A stretch of DNA of 64,000 bases from Paracyclopina nana (lineage: Eukaryota; Arthropoda; Copepoda; Cyclopoida; Cyclopettidae): positions 6,267,001-6,331,000 of the forward strand of contig JAGUCH010000008.1 in assembly GCA_019096065.1 (NCBI GenBank), in the 5' to 3' direction. The notes below the pieces were generated by a model. It did not search any database, was not told the DNA's origin, and saw nothing but the letters and a program-made list of their open reading frames with translations. This document shows, piece after piece, positions 1 through 11,900 of this stretch (position 1 is the stretch's first letter; the number at the start of each line of letters is the position of its first letter). The translations under genes and the position numbers were made by a program.

Positions 1-3000
1 CTGCCAAGTAAAATAAATCAGCATTTTTGCACACACCAAGAAATACACAAAAAGGCTATTTTCAAACACCTTCAGAAAGCTGGAGATTACTTGAGACTTT
101 GTCAGCCTGAAGGATACATTTGTTTGCCATTTTGGACTGAGCAACATTTTTTTTCAGCAAACTTGACCTGACTTTGTGAGTTTGTCCCTGAAGAATAAAA
201 AAAGGAACAAGGAAAGCAAGGAACAAATTCCTAATATACAACTGCTGTTTTACTCACATGTAGGCACATACATATGGAAATGGAAGTATCCCCAAAATAC
301 AAAGGTGTATTCTACGACAAAAGAGTCCCCTTACAGGACTTCCAATATTGAGAGCCGCAGAAGCAAACAGCCAAATATCTCGAATTTCTGTCTGATGAGC
401 AAAACAGAACTGGTAGTCCTTGATCAGAGTCAAAAACTGAAAGCCGAAATCTAAGCCATTTGAAAAATCACTGAGACCAACTGTGCCAAAAACCGAGACG
501 CCTAGTCTAGACTGAACCGAAAACTGAGAAAAAAATCTGAGTTTAAAATTGAGCCAAACTCATCTAGTCAAAATCTGATTCAAAAACTGAGTCTAAGATT
601 AGTAAGCAAACTCCCGAGTCAACAACTGAAGCATAGAATTAAATAAAAAGTGACTTCTTTGGCCATGAAAGTGACTTTTCCTTAACTTATTTAAAAGGAG
701 GAAGGAAGCAAATAAAAGATTAGTTCATCTTTGTGCCGTGGATGCATGTGTACCAAAATAATTTATGCATGATGTTCTTGTTCAGAAATCAGCTGATGAT
801 TTTGAATATTTCATGGACGCATCACAGAATAATCCAGATGTGAAATGAAGGAGCCTTGGAAATCACATTAGGTGCGAAAAAGGCCTTTTTATTCCCTTGA
901 CAACCCAACGCCTTTGAAGCCTCAGCAGAATTCCACATAGAAACCGACCTTAAAGAAAAACTTTTTAGAGGCCTGTTTTTATTAACTAATTTATGATTTA
1001 CTAAAGCATCCAAGATTAAGCTAATCTTGAATGGCTTTCTGCTATTTGTGGTTTTAGCTGCATCTTGCAGCCTCATTGAAGGCCAAATCTGGTGACCTTG
1101 AGGCAATCTGGCCAAAAAGGCCGTTAAAGGCCTAAAAATAGGTCTTAACGTAATCCACACAATTTCCCTTGCTGAAATGTTTACGTAGATTTTATGGGAG
1201 GATTTTCACAGTGTGCCATGCACAGAAAACCACGTGATCGCAGAAGTCGTCGCCCTGTAGGAAAGGCGGCTACATACTGTAGTAAAGCAAGTGTATAGTA
1301 GCAGAAGTAGAAGCTCTGGTGAAGTTTGGCCTTGAAAGGCCAAAAAATGCGCGCGCTTTCTTTCATGGATGCTCATAAAAGAACTGTTATTACAACAGCT
1401 TGCACCAGTGATTTTTGAAACGTGTACCAAAGCCACAAAAGGCAAAAAATTCCAATTCAAAATGACCAAAAATTAGGATTAAAAAAACACCCAGATTATG
1501 CAATCTTGGACAGGTTTCCAGCATGAAAATAAAGGAAATTGTGATCAAAGCCAAGATGGCCTCGATTTTGCTCATCCGGAACTTGGGGCTTTCTCTGACC
1601 TCGAAAAACGGGAGACGTGCAAAAATAGAGAGTCTAGAGGAGCATCAATCGGCCTATGGGGTTAGTTTTATTTTTACACTCAAAATGACAAAATTGAAAA
1701 TATTAATTAGGTCGCGGGAAAGCCCTTAAACTTGACAGAATAAGTATCATTGAAGAGCGCGTCACTTTAATCGAAATGTCAAAAAATCAAATTGCTATAA
1801 ACATTGATTATTTAAAATAATATAATTAAATGATAAATCCTAACATCCAAAAGTTGGCAAAAAAAAGGCTTAAAATTTAGTTGTGCGATCGCAGCGCCAT
1901 CTCTCAAATGAAACTAATCTAGGTTGCGTAGGAATCAAAACAAATGTTCCGCGCGCGCGCGCTGAGCTAAGCGTCAAGCATAGCAGCCTATGGAGCGCTT
2001 CCATAAAATAAAGAGGGGAAATGACGCTACCGCCGCTTCTGCAGCAACCCCAGTGTTTTTCATGGATTTTTGAATGGGACAGGAAACTACGTTTTGATGA
2101 CTCACCTGGCTTGGGGTGAGTTGCTACTTGGAAAAACAAGCTTCTGCCCTAATCTAGCTTATGCGCTGATGATGCATTTTCAAACTAACCTCGGGCTAAT
2201 GAAATCGTCAATAAATAAATGGAGCATTTTACTACTTGGGTTGGGGGTGGGGCAGGATTGTCAGAGTGAGTCTTTCGGTCGTTTCACTAAATGAATTGAG
2301 ACATTTTTCCCGTCAATCAATGGTCAGTAGCAACGCAGTCTACTTGTCACAAATTATCAGAAAGTAGTCAATGAATCACAGTTATGAACCTCCCACTCTC
2401 TGCTGTGGTCCAAGTGCACACTGTGGGAAAATGCAAAAGAAGAACTAATTTCAAAAATGTAAACAAAGCGAGTTTTTAAATGAAGCTAAAAAAAGCCAGC
2501 TAGATTTCATATTTTTATGTTTACAAACGGGATGGGGCAAATTTTTAAAGTTATTGCCTTTTCTAAAAGAAGTCATCCGAAATTAAGAGAGCTAAAGTGG
2601 TTTTCTGGTTCAAAAATAAATGCGCCGAAGGGAAGTTTTGCTAGTTGGGAACTACTAATTTCGGTCAAAAATCGACCTAGTTCTTGTAGCCGAAAAGTAA
2701 ATGATAATAGGAGCAAAAATGTCCGTTAGGTGTAAAATAACAAGAGCACCTGGTTGATTCACGAAAATCAGCCGTTCCAAACCTCCCGTGTTGAACTATT
2801 CAAAATTGGGTTTAAAGGGCTCAAGATTGGGCCGCAAAAAGCCGCTGGGAAATGCGGCCGTAAACCAGGCCATCGCTGCTTAACCTGTTTTTGATCTTGG
2901 TCATGACATTGGTTTTTCAGGCCTTGTTGTGCTTGTGGGAAAATGAAATCTACCTGACGCTCAACTTTGTGCTTTTCAGGCCGGCTGATGGCCATTCAGT

Positions 3001-3690
3001 TGCCGTTGCCTTGTTTTCTCCTCTCTCCAAATTGTGCGGGCGCTCCCAGTGAAAAGTGGCCAAGTCTGGTCGGGCATGCACTGGTTGGTCGGGGCGAGCA
3101 TGCACAACATTGCAGTGTCACCAGATGCGACCGTATTTTTAAGCCAACACAATCTCATAATATGACGAGCACATTAAGCATTTTGCATTCAGCTTATAAA
3201 TTGAGCAAACTGCTATTTTGCCCTAAAAAATTATAAAGCATTTTAGCAGTCAATTCTAACATAAAAATAGCCCAAATATTTATGTTTAAAGCAATTTCTA
3301 CATATTGAGTTAATTATCAAATTTACACTTTATCAGACGCACTGTGGATTATTTAGCCATTTTTTAGCGCGCACACAATGAAAAATCCTAATGATGTTAA
3401 TTTTGAATCTTAGTAAAATAATATGCGATTACTTACTGACTTCTTAAACGGAAAAGCCAAAATTGTTGAGGCATCTGGTAGCCCTGTCTTTTTGGTTGGC
3501 GCGGCCCGGCGTTTTTGTGTTCCAAACGCTGGCGCCTCTGACTGCAGCGAAGGCAAAGCGACACAATCTTCTTCCATTCTTCAGTCCAGCTCCAGCGCAT
3601 TGGTGATGATCATCATCTTCTTCTTCACCTGAACGGCTGAACAAGAAATCCAAAGTTGTGACCAATTTCAGCTCCGTTCGTTTTTAAAAA
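1..3690. other. Upstream intergenic DNA, no gene recognised
   Basis: AT-rich sequence with only short open frames lacking any recognisable domain or convincing splice signals. Positions 470-640 hold degenerate short repeats around the core aaaactgag. A GC alternating run (gcgcgcgcgc) lies at about 1950-1962. Blocks near 880-1570 and 2800-3130 are richer in GC and CpG and could be old repeats, but no ends were found. I see no RNA gene. Confidence 0.5.
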
Positions 3691-3789
3691 GTGTAAACAA
3701 ACAGCGCGCAAGAAAAAACTCGTCAACGCGCGGCGTGTCAACATTGGAACAACAACAATAACAAAACGAGCCGATTTCGCGGAAAAGAG
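3690..3789 (+). promoter_or_regulatory. Possible promoter and non-coding first exon of Girdin/Daple
   Basis: A locally CpG-rich stretch (about 3480-3790) in otherwise AT-rich DNA ends in aaagag followed by a good donor, gtaagc, at 3790. The next good acceptor that leads into the Girdin/Daple start exon is tttttccag, ending at 5821. This fits an untranslated first exon spliced over a 2-kb intron. It is inferred from base composition and splice consensus only; no transcript is available and the 5' edge is a guess. Confidence 0.35.
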
Positions 3790-5821
3790 GTAAGCGAATA
3801 TTAGACTCACTTTTTTCGCTGCTTTGCTTGACTGGTTTACACATCGTTTTGTTGTTTTTGTGAATTATTTGGCTCTTAGCGACAGCTGAAATTTGACAGT
3901 GTATTTCACCGTTATTTTGGCGGAAAGTGGAGAAATAAGAAAAATCGATTTTTTTCAACGTAACCTTGATTATTCACTCCATTAAACGTGCATTACTTAT
4001 TGATTTAGTGCCAGGCAAATGCATTTTATTGCTTTTTTAGGGCTGCCAACCTTATCTTTTAAAACTTAATGTTAAAGTTAGCTGATATTCAGTTTTAATT
4101 ACAAAGTTTGCCTTGAATTTAGAAAAGGTTACTTTGTGGTCATAATGACTCTAATGTGTCACAAGTGTGACCTTTTTTCATAGGCGTGCACAGTGGATTT
4201 TTTCCCATAGTATTCTTATCAGAGCATGCCATTATTGACTTTGTTCACTATGATGTTTTTTTTTGGCAACGTTGTTGTTTCTTTGGTCTGGAATGAGCCA
4301 AGTCATGGGCTTCTTCTTCTTCTTCTTTGTGAGCAAAATGGCTGAAAATCCAAATTGCATTTATTTTGCGCTTACAATTGAATAATGCTCGAGCCCTTCC
4401 ATTCAGCAACTTCTTTTGAATCAAATAGAAAAGATTTCTCTTGAGCCTTTTTTTTAAAAAAAAAGTATGTGACTTGAATGTAGAAACATTCGTCAAATCC
4501 ATAAAGAAAATATGGTTTTCTGCATATTCCACGGTTGATATAAGCATCTATGAGCAAATTGTCCCGTTATGTTGTACACTATGTTTGCATTCCTAAATAA
4601 AGTAGGGCTTGTTGACTCTTATGCTGCTACATGATGGGTTGATGCTTGAATACATACTCAAATATTGTTACTATGGGAAATTTTGGCATATTTATCTTGA
4701 ACGCTCTAATTTTCTTGGGAAAGTAACCATTACTTCAAGTGGGTTAAGAAAATTAGCACAATGTCAAGAAGCCTTGGCTTTCTGGCTTTCCCAACTTTTT
4801 TCCTGCTAGTGTGCAAGGCCTGGAAAGCTTTTAGGGATTCTACTGCAGTATCCAATATCACAGAGGGGGAAAAGTGTACAAAAGCATAAATTGGCTGCCA
4901 ATTGGCTTTTGCACCAATATAACACTTTTCCCACCATTTACATGTTGTTATAGATGTCAAACCACTTTTAGTCCAAATGAAGTTATTCTTTTTTAAATGT
5001 AACTCTACTTGCTTCTTTTCTTTTTATAAAAACCTTTTTTATAAGAAAACTTGTGGAAATCAGCGGATGAAAGTAGAGAACTTGCTTGTATTCAGCTTTA
5101 AATCAGCTCTATATTCTTTCATATTGTCGACTTTAATTACACACATTTTATCGACAAGTTCTTTAGAGAAAATGTCATCAATTTGGCCATAAGTAGATGT
5201 ATTTTCATTCAGTTTTCGCAGATCATTTTCACTTTGAGAGTTTTGAGTTGAATTGCTGATGCAGTTGTGAGATGATTTTGCTTTGTCATTTTAGCATGGC
5301 TGAGTTGAATGCAGAGCTTGATTGCAATGTCCAAAGTCAACATGGCCAAAATGCAGTCAAGAACAGCAAAGAGCTTTCGCTGCATAATCTTCCCATGACA
5401 AATCTAGGGAAAAACATCTAATGATTGAAATAGATTTTTGACCTTGCTATTCTGCAGTGGAAAAATGGAGAAGCAAAATACTAATACTGATACCTTTTGA
5501 CCTATTTTTCCCATTGTGCACTGCAATGGTTTCTGTATTTGATACCATATGAATTTTGCACATGATAATTCAAAATGATTAATTCACTTTTTCTATTCTT
5601 AATTACTATGTGTTTTACTCATCTTGGTGAATAGTAATAACAAATAAAATTGATATTTCTAGAAAATAAATATTATTTCATAGAATACCAAATAGTTGTA
5701 AAATTCAGGATTCTCAGAATATTTAAGAATTTATTTTAACATTTAAAATAATGTACTTCATTTTGCTTGTTTAAAAGTTGTTACAACTTTTAGAAATATA
5801 TATTTGCATTGTGTTTTTCCA
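3790..5821 (+). other. Probable 5'UTR intron of Girdin/Daple
   Basis: About 2 kb of AT-rich DNA between the CpG-rich candidate first exon and the acceptor before the start exon. It includes a small TTC run (4314-4326). A GTGCACAGTGG motif sits at about 4187. No coding feature was recognised. Confidence 0.3.
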
Positions 5822-5841
5822 GGCTTTGATCTTCAGTCAAG

Positions 5842-5847
5842 ATGTGA
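5842..5847 (+). promoter_or_regulatory. Start-stop upstream ORF (ATGTGA) before Girdin/Daple
   Basis: If the 5'UTR exon begins at 5822, the leader contains ATG directly followed by TGA, 54 bases before the main ATG at 5901 and out of frame with it. Minimal start-stop uORFs are known to stall ribosomes. Whether this exon is really transcribed from 5822 is inferred. Confidence 0.35.
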
Positions 5848-5900
5848 GGAGTTGTGAAGAAAGGAGCTTAAAAAAGGAACCTTTGATAACTATCAACATC

Positions 5901-8900
5901 ATGGAAACCTCATCCAAAACAATCTCCAGCACAGAGGAGGACAATGCCATGGATGTTTTCATGGATGGTCCATTTCTCCAATGGGTAAGAATGTTTTATT
6001 ATCACCATTATTATTGGCCAAAAAAAGGCCACCATCTTCTTGCTTTCCCCTTTGATGTTTTTTTTCGCTGGCAGCTTTTGAAGTGGAAAAGAAATTTGTT
6101 GTTGGGCTTTAGCAGGAAATTAGAAAAAAAACCACCTCCTTTTTTTGCTTGAAAACATCAGTCATGCTAAATCCACAAATTTGCCTCAAAGTTGACAGTT
6201 GAGTAAAATTCAAAATGGAGGCACCTTATTTGTGGCTGTTGTGCAATCACGCAAAAATTGGCTCACTTTTGAAATTGGATTACAAAGTCACCAAGGTGAG
6301 CCAAAATATCATTGAAAAGATTACTACTGCTGCTGTCATTGGAGCCTGCTGCAATCTCTCTTTCAACGACATTTTCTTTTGTAAAAGCCACCAGGCAAAC
6401 CTCTTTTAAATGTGCCTCAATTCCCTCTTTTTCAGCTGAGAGGATTTCCAGAATCTCCTGCTCGCCTCAATTTTGAAGACCTCACAAATGGAGTTTTCCT
6501 TCACAACATTCTGCAAAATTTGTAAGTCATCTAAATTAAATCACTTATAAGCTTTGGTTTTACACAAAGTGTGACTTGCCTATGAACAGATAGTTTATCA
6601 GGAAACCTTTAATATATAGTTTTTTGGGAGATTAATTTAAAAATGAAGATATGCAACAAATTAGCGAAAGCTAAATGTATGTGTTTAAGCTTGCTTTGAT
6701 TTGAATTTCGCATGTTTGAATGTGGATGTGATTTCACTGAGCCATCACACAAATGGTGGCAAAACAAATATAAGTTGAGAACATTTACAAATGCTCAAAA
6801 AAAGGTTTAGTAATGGAACAGCTTTGCAAATCAGAATGAATCAGCAAACTTTTAAATTATGCCAAAATGGCCAAGAAGTTGGCTAAAGAAAAAGTGATTC
6901 ATCTTCAAAAAAAAAGTTGGGCTGGAAATTGATCATCCACTGAGGAGTCTTTTTTTGACAAAAGTCTTCATGTAAGCAAAGTCTTGACTTTTGACCCCAA
7001 AAATGCCATTAGAAATTATAAAACAGAACACTGGGTTCATTAACATTGTTGACCCATTATGTTTAACTTCTTGTTTTCCTCATTTTCTGAGATGTCATTC
7101 TTGTCAACTTGTCACACACTTTTCCATTTTCCATTCGTGTAAATTCAATTTTCTGGCGCACAGTGGGGCTCAACTCTTCTCGTTAAACCAGCATAATTGT
7201 TCAATCACATTATTCAAACTAAATTCAAAAATCGAACCTCATTGTTTAGTTAGGGTATATTGATTGGATTTTTCCCGTCAAAATTGTCAGACTCAATTGT
7301 AAAATCTACTCTTAGGAATTTTATTTTATTTCAAGTTTTTGGTCAGAGTTTTCTCCAGTGTGGCTTTTAAAAGGGTTGGCTTCACTTAAGAAAAGTCATT
7401 AATAAGCAAAACTCATTTAGAGGAAGTGAGCAAAAGTTGTTTACCTTTCCTAGTTTTTCACTTTCTGGATTGGCAAAATGGCCTTTTTATGGCAGCCTCT
7501 GTTCCTTTTGCTCCATATTAAATTTCTTATTTACCACATGTGAAAGTGGTGTGTGTGTGCAGTGGTAGAAAACGGAAATGTGAACTTTGATCCTGATAAT
7601 CACCATCCCTCAGATGGTAACACTCTATTCCACTGTGCTCAGAGTGTGAGAATTTTCTGATTCAGCTCAACTTCAAAACTTACTGCTACTTATTTGGAGT
7701 CTCTCTCACAAAATAACAAACTACCCCACTATAAAAAATCATAGCTTTTCGATATAGGGTCCATTAACTGAATAGGGAACTTTGTTCATAGCAGTTCATT
7801 TTTGAATTAACGCACCACCATTCTGAAAAGATCTCAAAAAGCCATGATTTGTTTTATTGGGAATTTTTTTTACCAGCTTGAGCCATGATTTCGTAAGCTT
7901 GTGATTTCTATTGAGTTCTAGCTTTGCTCAGTTCCATTTTTTATGCATCACTCTCTATAATGGCTCTTGTAAGCCTTCTAAATTACATTTCCTCTTGAGA
8001 GCGTATTTGCTATCTTGTATCCTGTGTAATTTGGTGGAAAAAAGCGTTGTTGTGGTTTTTTTAAGGAGGGGACTTTTTCATATTTTACGACTCCTTGAGG
8101 AAACTGAATTTTGCCAAATATATTGCACCTTTGGCTCAAATGCCTGAAAACTTCCCTTTTCTGCACTCTTTTGTGTTTTGGGGCAGAAAAATGCACTTTT
8201 AGAATTAAAAGGTTCTCCTGGAAGAAAAAGAGTAGGTGATTTAATAGGTGGATCCCACAACATTAGGCAGCTAAGCTTAAGCAAAGGCAAAGTAACTTTG
8301 ATTGCGAATTTCTCAGCAACCTCTCAACTGATTCGAACCAAAATTGGTAGGATTCATCAGAGTTGCCTTATAATTGTTCATGCCTAATTCAGTCCAAATC
8401 CGAGGTCACATTCAAAAGATTGGTTTTAAGCAAAGCAAAGCTGGGTTAAGCAAAGGGAAATTGGGTACCACTTAGCAGCCTCGGATTTGCACTAAATTTG
8501 ACAGCAACAATTATTAGGCAACTCTGATGAATCCTACCAATTTTGGTTCGAATCAGATGAGAAGTTGCTGAGAAATATGCAATCAAAGTTACCTTGCTTT
8601 GCTTAAGCTTAGCTGCCTAATGTTGTGGGATCCACCTAATGTTGAAGCATTCTATTCATTGTGAGTAAAGTGAAAATTAATCCTAGCAAAAAAATCCATT
8701 GTTCTCTTTTAAAGTGTGCCAGCAAAATTCAGGCCGAGTGAAAAATATAAAATTAGCCCAAATTATATTAGTGGCACACATTAAAAATTGCAAATTTTGG
8801 GTCTATGCAGAAAATATTTCTGAATTTTCAATCAAGCTTTATGACAGTGAGGAAATTGCAGTCTAATTTCCTTATCTCATTGGATTTTCGGATTAGTATA

Positions 8901-11900
8901 TGATCTGGCTGCAATTCAATCACAAAATCCTTATTTTCACTGTATTGGAAATTCATCATCACGATGAGGATTAGTTCTACTGTGAGCTCCACTAATTGCA
9001 TATCCTGGCATTATTGATTGTTCTTCATGGGATTTTCACCTATACTGCTTGTAATTTATTGCCACATCATGCATTACGACTGAGAACTATTAGCCAAATT
9101 CAGCCCAAGCCTCAAAAATCTTGTTGCATCTCAAAAAATTGATGCCCTCAAAATCTCATCTAATTTGATCAGGTCTGGTTTTCTATTGGAAACTTTAGAA
9201 TTGCCCTGCATTTAAATTGTGAACTTTTTGTTAGATTTCAAAATAATGCTGAAACTTTTTTGTCTTATTTAAAATGTCACTCACCTTCTTCTATAGTTGC
9301 TGATGTTTATAAATAAACCATTTAGGTTATAACGTTATAAGTGTTAAAAATTATTTTTTCTGGCATCAAAGCATTGATTTAGTTATTTTCTGCCACTCTT
9401 AGCCCAATTCACCTTGTTGCAAATTATGTGAAATCTGAATAATTTTTAAGTCACTTTTAACCTGACACTTCCTCACAGTGCAGTGGGTTTTCCTCACATG
9501 TAAGAGAGGTTTTTTCTCATGGACACTAAATGAACTTTGGTAGTACACAGTGAGACCTTTTTTTCCTGCTGTCATCTCTTCAGTTTTCTCAGTATTACTA
9601 TTCATGCCAGAGATCCTGCTTAACACATGTCATATTCCCTGTGTATTTCAGATCAAATGCATTCGTCTCACTGTTTTCCCACACCACAGTGGATTACTTG
9701 TCTTTGAAACGCGCATCTCAAATCAAAGCTGAAATCATGCATTTTATTTGTTTTTCGCGAATGAGCTCACATTGGAATAATTGCTATGGCAGATTAAATT
9801 ATTTTACAAATATAGCAAAATAGTCCACTGTGCATAACTGAAGATCGGAGCAAGGCCAAACATAGATTTAAGTTGTGAATTGAGACTAAGAATCATCTGT
9901 CGAAATTGGATTTTTTATGAGAGCGAAATAATCCACTGTGCTGCCATGTTAAGGCCAAAATGTCAACTTTGTTATTTTTTCAAAATCTTTTGCATGCACA
10001 CAGCAAATTGTTATTGTCGCACCCTACATTTAAAAAAATATGTGTCTCGGGACCCAAAATGTGCATTTTTTTTATGATGCGAACCAAAATAATCCTCTGT
10101 GTTATTACCTGATTACTGAGGTACAAAATAAAATGGAACTTATTTCTTATGCGCCCATCTAGGGGCAAAATAATCCACTGTGCACTCTCAGGGCAAAATG
10201 TCACCTTTTTTTTATTATTGTTTTTCAAATATGAGTTGAGCACAACAGGAAATTGCTGTAGTCTCACACTGTATGTAATATTATCTTTTCAAACTTCAGC
10301 TACTGTAGTTCCTCACTAATGAATGGGTGGTTAAAGTAGAGAAAACCGGTGCACAGTGGAATATTTCACTTTTTCCCCCTCATTTCATGCTTGGCCACAC
10401 TCCAAAAGGTGTGAGATGATACCTCAAAATTGAAGTCATGATTTTGACCCCAATGACACCTGCATTGTGCACAGTGTGCGCATTTGGCCTTTTTTCCCGC
10501 ATTTCTGGCTACTGTGCTCAAGCTGACTTCCAATGCCCTTTGGCCTCGAAAGAATTTTCTTTTTTGTGTTCATAGTTCACAAGAAGAAGACGATGATGCT
10601 GTTATTTGAAAAATAACGCCATTTTTCCGTTATTACAAATATCCCCATCCTCCTAATGACAACCTATGAAAATTATGGGCGTACAAAATCCACAGTGCCC
10701 CATGTACTTGTGCCAATGACTAATTTGCTCCATTATTACCTTGATACTGTTTTTCGAAGAGGTGTGAAAGTTTGCGGTTTGCACCTGCACACTACTAATT
10801 AACAATTGTGGCACTTTTCGCCATCTTTTTCGGCGGATTTCACTTCCTACGTAGAAAAATAACGAAGTCGTGATGACTCAATTTCGAGCCCAAAAATAGA
10901 AACACTTCTTCATTTGGCTCTTTTTTCCTTAATAGGATATATTGCCAGCAGGTAGCTGAAAACATCATTTTTAAAAATACAAAGTGCAATGAGCTGAGCT
11001 GAGCATTGCTGCGCTAAGCAGCTCCGTGTTGAACTGGGCTGAGCTGTGCTACGCCGAAATGAGCTATGCTGCGCCAAGCCTCACTGTGCTAATCTTTGGT
11101 CTACTGCTATGAGCGTCACAGTGTTGTGGCGTGTTGTGCCAAATTGCACCATATTGCCGTGCTGCATTGTGCTGCGCCGTGCTGCACCGTGCTGCGCCGT
11201 GCTGCACCGTGCTGCGCCGTGCTGCACCGTGCTGCGGCGTGCTGCACCGTGCTGCGCCGCGCTGCATATCACTATACTTTGCTGCGCTGTGCTGTATATC
11301 ACTGCACTTTGCTGCACCGTGCTGTATAGCACTGCATTGTGCCGCACCGTGCTGCATAGCATTGCACTATTCTGTGCCATGCTTTATAGTGTTACAATTT
11401 TCTGCGAATATTTACGGTGTGCTAAGTTATGCGCTAGCTAGTGGACTTAGAACTGTTAGATATGCACTGTATGCTCCAGTTTCGAGCTTCTTGTGCCAAA
11501 TTGCACCATATTTCGCCGTGCTGCGCCGTGCTGCATTACACTGCACTGTGCTGCACCGTGCTGCATTACACTGCTCTGTGCTGCATCGTGCTGCATCGTG
11601 CTGCATTACACTGCACTGTGCAGCGAATATCAACGGTGTGCTTAGTTCTGCGCTCTGCTGAGCTCGTGGGCTTAGAATTGTTAGATATGGACTGTATGCT
11701 CCAGTTTCGGGCTTCTTCTGTTTTTTTCTGACTCACAGTGGGAATAAGGCCACATTAATTTGTCAGAAAACGCCTCCACTGACACTCTACTTTCTTTGTT
11801 GGGACCCCCTAAGGATTATTTGTCGGCAATTTGTCCAAATAGGACACCTAATTACGGGAATCTGCGCCCTGAAGAAGTGACTTAAAAAATGAGCTGTGCT

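Noticed and set aside
8540-8560. ggttcgaatc, resembling a tRNA box B
   Set aside because: Falls inside the arms of the TIR MITE, is present in inverted form in the other arm, and has no box A or cloverleaf.
9660-10700. CACAGTG motifs as V(D)J/RSS or Transib ends
   Set aside because: No nonamer at 12- or 23-base spacing, no paired inverted ends and no target duplications found.
11046-11731. Cys/Ala/Leu-rich open frames of 68-176 codons on both strands
   Set aside because: Open in several frames only because the 10-bp minisatellite unit lacks stops; no splice, start or domain logic.
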